Part shown: one piece after another, positions 1 to 5,474 of the stretch | How positions within the stretch are numbered: position 1 is the first letter of the stretch | Layout of the letters: each line of letters begins with the position of its first letter | NCBI GenBank assembly: GCA_002408345.1 | Contig: DHRX01000075.1 | Span: 1 to 5,474 of the forward strand | From: Firmicutes bacterium UBA5301 | GTDB taxonomy: Bacteria > Bacillota > UBA5301 | Reading direction: 5' to 3' | Length of the DNA stretch: 5,474 bases | Program-made: the position numbers and the translations under genes | Notes under the pieces: model-generated | The model's database searches: none | What the model was told of the DNA's origin: nothing | What the model saw: the letters and a program-made list of their open reading frames with translations, nothing else

Positions 1-2
1 TA

Positions 3-515
3 ATTGATGGTGTCTGTATCTCCGGTGGGGAACCCCTACTGCACCGGGAATTAAGCCGGTTTATCCAGCAGGTAAAATCGCTAGGGTATAAGGTTAAGCT
101 GGATACCAACGGGACTAAGCCTCAATGTCTGGAACCTTTATTGGCCGCCGGTCTTCTCGATTATGTAGCGCTAGATTTAAAGGCTCCACCGCAAAAATAT
201 GGGCTGGCCACCGGAGGATGGGACCAGTCTGAGCTGGTATTGGAGTCGATTCGGTTGTTACGGAAGAACTCTGTGCAGTATGAAATCAGGACGACTGTTG
301 TGCCAGGATTGTTAGGCGCTGCGGATTTAGTTTGTATGGCCCAGCAGCTAACAAAGTCTGAGCACTACGTTTTGCAACAGTTCCGGCCATCTCCGACTAT
401 TTTGGATTCTTGCTTTCAGAAGATCAAGCCGTATGCTGATGGGTATTTGCAGGAGTTACAAGAACTGGTTAGCCCTTATGTCAGACAAGCTTCATTGCGG
501 GGTGTCGCTCTCTAG
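3..515 (+). CDS. nrdG: Anaerobic ribonucleoside-triphosphate reductase activating protein, NrdG2-type radical SAM enzyme (5' end outside window)
   Basis: This is the C-terminal part (170 visible residues) of a radical SAM protein. The frame is open from base 3 and begins IDGVCISGGEPLL. The SGGEP signature is the SAM-binding glycine-rich motif that follows the first beta strand of the radical SAM barrel. The next conserved blocks, KLDTNG and DYVALDLKAPPQKY, match the NrdG2 subfamily, which uses a [4Fe-4S] cluster and SAM to install the glycyl radical on the anaerobic class III ribonucleotide reductase. The CxxxCxxC cluster motif should lie just upstream and is not in the window, so cluster binding cannot be checked. 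A TTG at 141 could be mistaken for a start, but the homology runs well upstream of it. The usual partner NrdD would be expected upstream. The gene ends in TAG directly against the stop of the convergent SDR gene. The subfamily call is firm; the exact glycyl-radical partner is inferred. Confidence 0.85.
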   Translation: MDGVCISGGEPLLHRELSRFIQQVKSLGYKVKLDTNGTKPQCLEPLLAAGLLDYVALDLKAPPQKYGLATGGWDQSELVLESIRLLRKNSVQYEIRTTVVPGLLGAADLVCMAQQLTKSEHYVLQQFRPSPTILDSCFQKIKPYADGYLQELQELVSPYVRQASLRGVAL

Positions 516-1304
516 TTACGATGAGAGGAACCCGCCATCCACGGGGATTAGTGCTCCTTGGACATAACTAGCTAAGTCGGAAGCTAAAAAGAGGGCTACT
601 TTGGCCACCTCATCGGGATGGCCCCAGCGTCCTAACGCTAACCGACTTTGGAAGTCATAACCAGTTTTAACTAAATCCCAGTTAAGTGTGGCCAGCGCTT
701 TTTTCATCAGGCTTTGGGTACCAGGAGTTTTAATGGCTCCAGGGATCAGGGCATTAACCCGAAAGCCTTGTTTCCCGTAATCCCGAGCTAAGGTGCGAGT
801 CAGGGCTAAAACTCCAGCTTTACTAATGCTGTAGGGGACCATATTCTCCTTAAAAGGGAGAATAGCTTCAACTGAAGAAATGTTAATAATCACGCCGCCA
901 CTAGTATCTCGTTGTCGGATGAAGTGTTGGCTCATCCAGAAGACTGACTCCAGATTGACTTGAAAAGTCCGGGCTAAGAAAGCAGCATCAACTTTGAGAA
1001 AATCAATCATGGGGTAGATACCAGCATTATTAATCAGTATGTCTGGGTCAGTTGTCAGGTTTGCCCAGAAGTCATCGATAGCCGGCTTATCTGCTAAATC
1101 TAGTACGTGTGTGGTGACCTTATCTGAGTAGGAACTAACCTTGGCCACAGTACGGCTGAGGTTTTCAGCGTTAAGATCAACTAAAACCAAATCAGCTCCG
1201 GCTTCGGCAAAGCGCAAGGCCATCGCTTGGCCGATACCAGAAGCGGCACCGGTAATTAATACGCAACGCTCCACCATTGATACTAACTGTTGTACAGGTT
1301 TCAT
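516..1304 (-). CDS. SDR-family NAD(P)-dependent oxidoreductase (classical short-chain dehydrogenase)
   Basis: This is a complete 262-residue classical SDR, the usual length for the family. Visible motifs are the cofactor-binding TGAASGIG (residues 18-25), an acidic residue after beta 2 (D43 in LVLVDLN) that favours NAD over NADP, NNAG (92-95), the catalytic Asn (N117), Ser in NISS (S144), the YSISK pair (Y158, K162), PGAIKTP (188-194) and the C-terminal VDGG (255-258). All four catalytic positions are intact, so it should be an active cytoplasmic alcohol, sugar or ketoacyl-type dehydrogenase; FabG-like and polyol/sugar dehydrogenases share this layout. The substrate cannot be read from sequence. 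I chose the ATG at 1304 because a G-rich site (AGGGGGG on the minus strand, about 1312-1318) lies 7-8 bases upstream. The internal ATG at 1277 has no such site and would leave only eight residues before the nucleotide-binding motif. It is divergent from the prenyltransferase-like gene and convergent with the nrdG-like gene, so it appears monocistronic. Confidence 0.9.
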   Translation of the reverse strand: MKPVQQLVSMVERCVLITGAASGIGQAMALRFAEAGADLVLVDLNAENLSRTVAKVSSYSDKVTTHVLDLADKPAIDDFWANLTTDPDILINNAGIYPMIDFLKVDAAFLARTFQVNLESVFWMSQHFIRQRDTSGGVIINISSVEAILPFKENMVPYSISKAGVLALTRTLARDYGKQGFRVNALIPGAIKTPGTQSLMKKALATLNWDLVKTGYDFQSRLALGRWGHPDEVAKVALFLASDLASYVQGALIPVDGGFLSS

Positions 1305-1328
1305 CGCAGTACCCCCCCTGTCTTAAAG

Positions 1329-1358
1329 AGTTTACCTCCTATTTACTTTTATTGTCAG
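1329..1358 (-). promoter_or_regulatory. Candidate sigma-70-type promoter of the SDR gene
   Basis: On the minus strand, CTGACA (1358-1353) matches the -35 consensus at five of six positions. It is followed after 18 bases by TAAACT (1334-1329), four of six for the -10 box. Transcription would start near 1322, leaving a leader of about 18 bases that just includes the AGGGGGG ribosome site. A perfect AGGAGG (1340-1335, minus) sits in the spacer and would then not be transcribed, which explains why no start codon follows it. This is a prediction from consensus matching only. Confidence 0.4.
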
Positions 1359-1360
1359 CA

Positions 1361-1389
1361 TTGTCCTGCTCTAGTTACTCCGATAAAAT
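1361..1389 (+). promoter_or_regulatory. Candidate sigma-70-type promoter of the cis-prenyltransferase-like gene
   Basis: TTGTCC (1361-1366, four of six for -35) is separated by exactly 17 bases from TAAAAT (1384-1389, five of six for -10). Initiation would fall near 1396, giving an untranslated leader of about 50 bases before the ATG at 1449. That position nearly coincides with the GTG at 1398 and argues against the GTG as a start. The -35 box lies two bases from the predicted -35 of the divergent SDR promoter, so the two promoters are back to back and may not fire independently. Confidence 0.5.
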
Positions 1390-1448
1390 AGAAATATGTG
1401 GGTAATAATAAATTAAGCCTAATTTTGGATAGGAACGAGGTTATCGGG

Positions 1449-2120
1449 ATGGATTATTTGTTTCGCCGTTTGCCCCAACATATAGGGATTATCCCCGATG
1501 GCAACCGCCGTTGGGCCGAACAACATGCTCTTTCGAAAGAGGAAGGCTATGCCTACGGGATTCAACCAGGCTTAGATCTCTTTAAACTCTGCCTGCAGCT
1601 GGGAATTAAAGAATTAACCTATTACGGCTTTACCCACGATAATACTAAACGACCGGCACGCCAAAAAAAGGCCTTTACCGCAGCTTGTATCCAAGCTGTT
1701 AAGCTAATTTCACAGTATGATGCTTCCCTCCTTGTTGTGGGTAATCACACTTCCCCTTCCTTTCCCCGAGAGCTACTACCGTATACGACCCGTCGGACTT
1801 TTGGCAAAGGGACGATTAAATTAAATTTTTTGGTCAACTATGATTGGCAGTGGGATTTGTACCAGGCTTGTACTAGGGAAAGGGCAGAGGCGGTAGGTAA
1901 TAGCCGACAGTTTCCTGCTGCTATCGGATCGGCAGATGTCTCACGAATTGACCTAATCGTTCGCTGGGGTGGGCGACGACGGCTTAGCGGTTTGCTACCG
2001 GTACAAACTATCTATTCTGATATGTATGTTCTTGATACCTGTTGGCCTGATTATCAACCGGAGCAGTTTATTGCTGCTCTGCGCTGGTATGAGGAGCAGG
2101 ACGTGACTTTAGGCGGGTAA
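1449..2120 (+). CDS. Undecaprenyl diphosphate synthase family protein (cis-prenyltransferase homologue, divergent active-site motif)
   Basis: This 223-residue cytosolic protein matches the cis-prenyltransferase (UppS/isoprenyl transferase) fold along its length. HIGIIPDGNRRWA (residues 11-23) carries the catalytic Asp of the DGN motif (D17). YGFTHDNTKRP (59-69) corresponds to the family block usually read as Y-x-F-S-x-E-N-W-x-R-P. The C-terminal block at 172-191 corresponds to the R-T-G-G-E-x-R-x-S pyrophosphate-binding motif, and WPDY (199-202) to the family WPDF. In the C-terminal block the two phosphate-binding Arg (R172, R178) and Ser (S180) are kept, but Thr is Trp (W173), Glu is Arg (R176), and the metal-binding Glu before the tyrosine-rich stretch is Asp (D191). 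It may make a different polyprenyl length, use another substrate, or be specialised; a housekeeping UppS elsewhere is likely. The start is ATG 1449 because GAGG (1437-1440) lies eight bases upstream and the homology begins about ten residues later. An in-frame GTG at 1398 lacks a ribosome site. The last 53 bp overlap the convergent oxidoreductase gene. Confidence 0.8.
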   Translation: MDYLFRRLPQHIGIIPDGNRRWAEQHALSKEEGYAYGIQPGLDLFKLCLQLGIKELTYYGFTHDNTKRPARQKKAFTAACIQAVKLISQYDASLLVVGNHTSPSFPRELLPYTTRRTFGKGTIKLNFLVNYDWQWDLYQACTRERAEAVGNSRQFPAAIGSADVSRIDLIVRWGGRRRLSGLLPVQTIYSDMYVLDTCWPDYQPEQFIAALRWYEEQDVTLGG

Positions 2121-3168
2121 AATTAGCTGTAGCTTCTGCGGCTATGGCTAAACTAATCAGACCGTCTTCCAAGGTTGCCCGGAGTTGGTGCTCCGGGTTT
2201 TTGATTTTAGTCAATAGATCAACTAAACTACTCCGGGCACATTCAGCATAGACCTCCTGCTTAGTTCCGGAGAGACCGAAGGTAGCTGTAATTAGCTGGG
2301 GGTGAACCGGATCGGGTACCGGCATGTTTTGAAGCAGTCGAAAACCGGGGAGTAGAGAGAGGCGTGCTAGGGCTTCATTGTCAATCCAAGCTGTAATTTG
2401 GCCGGTTAAGGGGATCCATCCTTGCAGATCAATTTGAGCATGTTCATAAGCTAAGCGGATAGTCGTGGTCTCAAAAAAAGCAGGCCGGGCAAAATAGTGG
2501 TAGTGAGTGGCCATAAGACCGCCGTCATAGAGTACATTAATAAGCACCTGATCTTCCTGGCCGGTAACTCGTTGGTTAGCGGCTCCATCAGCTTGTAGCG
2601 GGTGTTGGTCGGTTAGATGGTTAACTAGATCGATGAAGTGGACAGCATGTTCAATGGCAATGCCTCCAGAAAACTGGGGATTCCAGAACCAGTGTTCAGG
2701 GGGTAAACCTTGATCACCAGCGTAGTTTTCGACAACTACCCGCCGGAGGGGCCCTATAAGATTGGCTTGGCTTAGCCCTTCTAAAGCTTGGATTAAAGGG
2801 TTGAAACGTAAGATATAGTTGATGGCAGCTATTTGCCCTGTTTTTTGTTGAGTAGCAATAATCCGGCGAGCATCAGCAACATTAAGGGCCAGGGGCTTTT
2901 CGATCAAGAGCTGTTTTCCTGCCTCTAAAGCAGTACAGGCTAGAGTAGCGTGGAGATGGGGCGGGGTAGTAATAGCCACAATTTGCACTTCTGGATCAGC
3001 GATGAGGTCATGCCAATCGGGGTAGATCTTTAGCCCTGGCACATTTTCGGGGGCGAGGCGGCGTTTAGAGGCGGCAATAATCCGAACTTCAGGTAATTTA
3101 GACCAGGCCTGGTGCAGAAAGCGGCCGAAACCGCCGTAGCCGATTATTCCTACGTTATACGGTGGCAT
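2068..3168 (-). CDS. Gfo/Idh/MocA family oxidoreductase, paralogue A (NADP-like cofactor loop)
   Basis: This 366-residue protein has an N-terminal Rossmann domain beginning VGIIGYGGFG (GxGxxG at residues 10-15), TTPPHLHA (67-74) and EKPLA (90-94, catalytic-type K91). The C-terminal alpha/beta domain has RFNP (121-124), PPEHWFW (156-162) and EHAVHFIDL (173-181). Compared with myo-inositol dehydrogenase, where Lys, Asp and His form the active site, the Lys and His (H177) are present but the Asp is Glu (E173). After beta 2 the residues are S34-K35-R36-R37 instead of an acidic residue, a pattern expected for NADP(H). It is a likely cytosolic dehydrogenase or reductase of a sugar or cyclitol-like compound; the substrate is unknown. 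The ATG at 3168 has AGGAGGG five bases upstream and overlaps the end of paralogue B by 14 bp, implying translational coupling. The last 17 codons are antisense to the end of the prenyltransferase-like gene and extend about nine residues past the paralogue's end. Confidence 0.88.
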   Translation of the reverse strand: MPPYNVGIIGYGGFGRFLHQAWSKLPEVRIIAASKRRLAPENVPGLKIYPDWHDLIADPEVQIVAITTPPHLHATLACTALEAGKQLLIEKPLALNVADARRIIATQQKTGQIAAINYILRFNPLIQALEGLSQANLIGPLRRVVVENYAGDQGLPPEHWFWNPQFSGGIAIEHAVHFIDLVNHLTDQHPLQADGAANQRVTGQEDQVLINVLYDGGLMATHYHYFARPAFFETTTIRLAYEHAQIDLQGWIPLTGQITAWIDNEALARLSLLPGFRLLQNMPVPDPVHPQLITATFGLSGTKQEVYAECARSSLVDLLTKIKNPEHQLRATLEDGLISLAIAAEATANFTRLKSRPAPHTSAEQQ

Positions 3169-4312
3169 CAGGACCCTCCTTTTGAGTAGCTAATTCAGCT
3201 ATTTGTAAGCTTGTTAACCCATCTTCCAAAGTAACTCTGAGCTGGTGGGCAGGATCCTCGATTTTTTGGATGAGGTCTTGGAGTACCTTTCTAACGCTCT
3301 CGGTATAGACGGCATGTTTGGGTTGGCCGAGATCAAAAGAGGCTTTGATTAGCTCAGTCACGGTGTAGGGGTTACCCCGAGAGTGAATTTGGTTTCTCCT
3401 GCTAGAGTCGGTGCCTTCGTCGGTTCCCCAGCCTTCCGGGCGGGAGATATCCTGAATTTTGGCTGTTTCGGCAGATTCCAAGATTTCTAAGCCTGGTAAA
3501 AGGGTTAGTTTGGCCTTTGTCTCGGCGTTGACCAAAGCGGTAACCTGGCCTGAAAGGGGTATCCAACCCTCTATGTCGATCTCGGCCAGATCAAACCCCA
3601 GACGGATGGTGGTGATCTCGAAAAAACCAGGCCGGGTGAAACTGTGATAGTGGGTAGCTACCAGCCCGTCGGGATAAATAACGTTGGCGATGACGATATC
3701 CTCTTGCTGCGGATTTCTTCGGTGTGCTCCGCCGGTAACGGACTGGAAAGGCTGTGGGCTGAGGTAGTGCACCAGATCGATAAAGTGGACGGCGTGCTCG
3801 ATAAGGATTCCACCGGAAGATTCCCTCTGCCAAAACCAGTGTTCTGGCGGGAGGAGCTCATCCTGGGCGTAATTTTCCACCGCTACCCGGCGTAGGTGGC
3901 CAAAGGTCTTATCTCTGGAGAAACCGGCTAATACCTCAATAAGCGGGTTAAAGCGTAGCATGTAATCGATGGTGGCTAGCCGACCGGTCTCCCTTTGAAC
4001 CTCCAGTAGCCGCTCGGCATTCTTGACTTGGGTGGCTAGCGGTTTTTCCACCAAGACGTGCTTACCCGCCTGCAACGCGGCACAGGCCATTTCGGCGTGG
4101 GTAAAAGGGGGAGTGGCAATGGCCACGATTTCCACCTCCCGGTCAGCTAAGAGCTCTGACCAGTTCTGATAGTACCGAAGACCTCCCGGTGATTTGGGGC
4201 TGATACGATCGGCAACCGCAATAATTTTCACGTTAGGTAAACTTGACCAAGCATTATGCAGAAACTGGCCAAACCCGCCATAGCCGATGATACCCACGTG
4301 GTGTTTTACCAT
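3155..4312 (-). CDS. Gfo/Idh/MocA family oxidoreductase, paralogue B (NAD-like cofactor loop, 30-residue insert)
   Basis: This 385-residue protein is paralogous to its downstream neighbour, with roughly half the residues identical by eye. It has VGIIGYGGFG (6-15), VADR with D35 after beta 2 (typical of NAD binding), ATPPFTHA (66-73), EKPLA (89-93, K90), RFNP (120-123), PPEHWFW (155-161) and EHAVHFIDL (172-180; E172 and H176 at the catalytic Asp and His positions). After the LLPG motif it has about 30 residues absent from paralogue A, hydrophilic and rich in Gly, Asp, Ser and Arg, likely a surface loop. The role is presumably oxidation or reduction of a sugar or cyclitol-like substrate; identity is not readable. 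GGAGGT lies upstream of two adjacent ATG codons. I prefer the second (4312), with better spacing and the same five-residue lead before VGIIGYGG as paralogue A; 4315 is the alternative. A longer reading to 4393 has no ribosome site and no homology. It is the first gene of a two-gene operon. Confidence 0.88.
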   Translation of the reverse strand: MVKHHVGIIGYGGFGQFLHNAWSSLPNVKIIAVADRISPKSPGGLRYYQNWSELLADREVEIVAIATPPFTHAEMACAALQAGKHVLVEKPLATQVKNAERLLEVQRETGRLATIDYMLRFNPLIEVLAGFSRDKTFGHLRRVAVENYAQDELLPPEHWFWQRESSGGILIEHAVHFIDLVHYLSPQPFQSVTGGAHRRNPQQEDIVIANVIYPDGLVATHYHSFTRPGFFEITTIRLGFDLAEIDIEGWIPLSGQVTALVNAETKAKLTLLPGLEILESAETAKIQDISRPEGWGTDEGTDSSRRNQIHSRGNPYTVTELIKASFDLGQPKHAVYTESVRKVLQDLIQKIEDPAHQLRVTLEDGLTSLQIAELATQKEGPDATV

Positions 4313-4315
4313 CAT

Positions 4316-4414
4316 AGTACCTCCGTTTATGAAATTAGTAATTACGGACATGGTTCTAAGTACCTTTTCACAGCATATGTAAGTATCATCCAAATATCCG
4401 GAGGGGGAAAGGTT
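4316..4414. promoter_or_regulatory. Divergent intergenic region between the dehydrogenase operon and the outer-membrane protein gene
   Basis: These 99 bp must carry the start signals for both flanking transcripts. Both ribosome sites are clear: GGAGGT on the minus strand (4324-4319) and GGAGGGGG on the plus strand (4400-4407). Promoters are not clear. TATCAT (4384-4389, plus) is a five-of-six match to a -10 box, at the right distance to give a short leader, but no convincing -35 lies 16-18 bases upstream. No good minus-strand pair was found. AGTACCT occurs twice in direct orientation (4316-4322 and 4359-4365), and GTAATTAC (4338-4345) is a perfect palindrome. Either could be an operator half-site, but both are short enough to be chance. 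Confidence 0.3.
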
Positions 4415-5395
4415 ATGGCGAAAAAATGTGCCAGTATCGTGCTACTGGCGGTCTTGGTTACGGCGATGCTAGGAGCAGGGGCTCTGGCAGGAGAGGGCTC
4501 TTTCTCGATCAATTATTGGGCTCCTGAGGTTAACGGTTTGGACAGCAATGTGGCCATGGAACAGTCTGACTACTATGTTTGGACCGGGGTTGGTGACCCG
4601 GTGATGCTCAAGTACACTGATCTTGACGGAGTAGAGTTGAGAGGAGAGTGGGCACCAGATGGGTTTATGCCAATCGGTTTTGCCTACTGGTCTATGGGCC
4701 GCAGGACAAAACTGGACTACACTGTTGGTGAGGATTATTATTTAATGCCAAGGTATGTGCACCCAGATTGGCAAGACTATTTCTATGAAGGCAATGTCAG
4801 CGGAGAGGGGAAACTGGATACTTCTCTCTTTGATTTTTGGCTGGGCAAGGATCTATTGGCGGATGGATCTTTATCGCTTTCCGCGGGTGTCCGGAACTTT
4901 AAGGTAACTAGGACGGAGAAACTTGATTTTACCGAGCCTGGTTATTACTGGGGGCAGACCGTTGAGGATAAATCCGAAAGCTCTATGTGGGGACCTATGG
5001 TTGGGCTGAAGGGTCGGTATGATTTGGGCACGTTTGCTGTGACTGCCGGTTTTAAAATCGGGTTACTTGCTAATTCCCAGAAAGTCAGTACCCTTCAATA
5101 TGACGTATATGATGAAGGTGTGCCCATGGCGACTACTACCGTTGACGAAGACGACCTCTTCGCCGATACCTATCTGCACACAACTAATCCTGTCCTGACC
5201 GCTGATCTGGATTTAGCCGTAATCTGGAGTATCAGCGACAGATGGGAGTTGGAACTGGGCTACCGCAGTCTCTTGGCTAAGGATGCTGTAGGCAGAATTG
5301 TTTATCCTGACGATGTTAACGAGAGCATGACCATGCTGGAAACCTCTGACCTTGGCCTCTCCGGTGGCCGGATCGGTTTGGTCTATAACTTCTAG
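4415..5395 (+). CDS. Putative outer-membrane beta-barrel protein with signal peptide
   Basis: The 326-residue product starts with a Sec signal peptide: MAKKC, a hydrophobic core at residues 8-19, and a GALA-G cleavage site after about residue 25. The mature part has no further hydrophobic helix. It is rich in Tyr, Trp, Gly and Asp and shows alternating polar/hydrophobic strands, for example LSLSAGVRNFKV, FAVTAGFKIGLL, ADLDLAVIWSI and WELELGYRSLL. It ends in RIGLVYNF, a C-terminal Phe in an amphipathic strand, as in outer-membrane barrels recognised by BamA. It resembles the general porin/MOMP-like outer-membrane class, but I do not recognise a specific family; transport or structural function is inferred. 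ATG 4415 is chosen because GGAGGGGG (4400-4407) precedes it and the signal peptide begins there; upstream in-frame codons are antisense to the dehydrogenase. A terminator follows 24 bp after the stop, so it is probably a single-gene transcript. A surface-exposed or S-layer-anchored protein is a less likely alternative. Confidence 0.7.
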   Translation: MAKKCASIVLLAVLVTAMLGAGALAGEGSFSINYWAPEVNGLDSNVAMEQSDYYVWTGVGDPVMLKYTDLDGVELRGEWAPDGFMPIGFAYWSMGRRTKLDYTVGEDYYLMPRYVHPDWQDYFYEGNVSGEGKLDTSLFDFWLGKDLLADGSLSLSAGVRNFKVTRTEKLDFTEPGYYWGQTVEDKSESSMWGPMVGLKGRYDLGTFAVTAGFKIGLLANSQKVSTLQYDVYDEGVPMATTTVDEDDLFADTYLHTTNPVLTADLDLAVIWSISDRWELELGYRSLLAKDAVGRIVYPDDVNESMTMLETSDLGLSGGRIGLVYNF

Positions 5396-5419
5396 GAAAT
5401 TTATAGTTGCTTTAGAGAG

Positions 5420-5467
5420 GGTTTTGCCTATGTCCTTCCATCTGGTAGGCTTAGGCAAGACCTTTTT
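5420..5467 (+). terminator. Strong intrinsic (Rho-independent) terminator of the outer-membrane protein gene
   Basis: GGTTTTGCCTA (5420-5430) pairs with TAGGCAAGACC (5452-5462) over 11 positions with a single G-U wobble. Inside, CCTTCC and GGTAGG form a second short stem around ATCT, with one T-T mismatch. The stem is followed directly by five T (5463-5467) and a further T-rich run. It lies 24 bp past the stop codon. On the opposite strand the hairpin is not followed by a T run, so it appears to act in one direction. Confidence 0.85.
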
Positions 5468-5474
5468 ACTTTCT

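Noticed and set aside
1141..1326. Small plus-strand open frame opposite the SDR N-terminus
   Set aside because: It is a shadow of a well-supported SDR gene, lacks a ribosome site and has no recognisable protein features.
1335..1340. Perfect AGGAGG on the minus strand as a ribosome site for a leader peptide
   Set aside because: No ATG, GTG or TTG follows at a usable distance, and it lies in the spacer of the predicted SDR promoter.
1398..1448. Upstream GTG start for the cis-prenyltransferase-like gene, adding 17 residues
   Set aside because: It has no ribosome site, lies almost at the predicted transcription start, and the added residues precede all family homology; ATG 1449 has GAGG at eight bases.
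3459..3895. Several 62-83 residue open frames on both strands inside paralogue B
   Set aside because: All overlap conserved dehydrogenase motifs in another frame and show composition typical of out-of-frame reading.
4313..4393. Longer N-terminus for paralogue B starting at 4393 or 4351
   Set aside because: Neither codon has a Shine-Dalgarno site, and GGAGGT sits just before 4315/4312, where the paralogue's N-terminus aligns.
4256..4414. Extension of the outer-membrane protein frame upstream of 4415
   Set aside because: It would be antisense to the dehydrogenase start and would bury the signal peptide 53 residues inside the protein.
5213..5458. 81-residue minus-strand open frame across the end of the outer-membrane gene and its terminator
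   Set aside because: It runs through the terminator hairpin, has no ribosome site and is antisense to a supported gene.
1..5474. Defence island, mobile element, CRISPR, tRNA or riboswitch
   Set aside because: No repeat-spacer pattern, terminal inverted repeats, transposase or integrase motifs, cloverleaf, or known riboswitch core was seen; the genes are ordinary metabolic and envelope families.

Overview
The window looks like ordinary chromosome from an anaerobic, Firmicutes-like bacterium that probably has an outer membrane. Three things point this way. There is a NrdG2-type radical SAM activase, an enzyme class tied to anaerobic ribonucleotide reduction. Several starts carry strong purine-rich Shine-Dalgarno sites (AGGAGGG, GGAGGT, GGAGGGGG). 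The last gene encodes a secreted beta-strand-rich protein ending in Asn-Phe, like an outer-membrane barrel. A diderm clostridial lineage (Limnochordia, Halanaerobiales or similar) would fit, but this is inference; no rRNA or marker gene fixes the taxonomy.

Layout from left to right: the 3' part of an anaerobic RNR activating protein gene (+, 3-515); an SDR-family oxidoreductase (-, 516-1304), whose stop codon directly abuts the previous stop; a 144-bp divergent promoter region; an undecaprenyl-diphosphate-synthase-like cis-prenyltransferase (+, 1449-2120); two tandem paralogous Gfo/Idh/MocA oxidoreductases (-, 2068-3168 and 3155-4312), overlapping each other by 14 bp; a second divergent intergenic region of about 100 bp; a putative outer-membrane barrel gene (+, 4415-5395); and a strong intrinsic terminator (5420-5467). 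Packing is very tight. The only non-coding stretches over 50 bp are the two divergent promoter regions and the tail holding the terminator.

The two Gfo/Idh/MocA genes are clearly one operon (the upstream one is 3155-4312) and probably act on related sugar- or cyclitol-like substrates. Their cofactor loops differ, which suggests one prefers NAD and the other NADP. The SDR and the prenyltransferase are divergently transcribed from back-to-back promoters. Nothing in the sequence ties all the genes into one pathway.

I did not find a mobile element, CRISPR array, RNA gene or evident novel multi-gene system. The most interesting points are the altered active-site motif of the cis-prenyltransferase homologue, the diverged cofactor and catalytic motifs in the tandem dehydrogenases, and the 53-bp antisense overlap of two gene ends.
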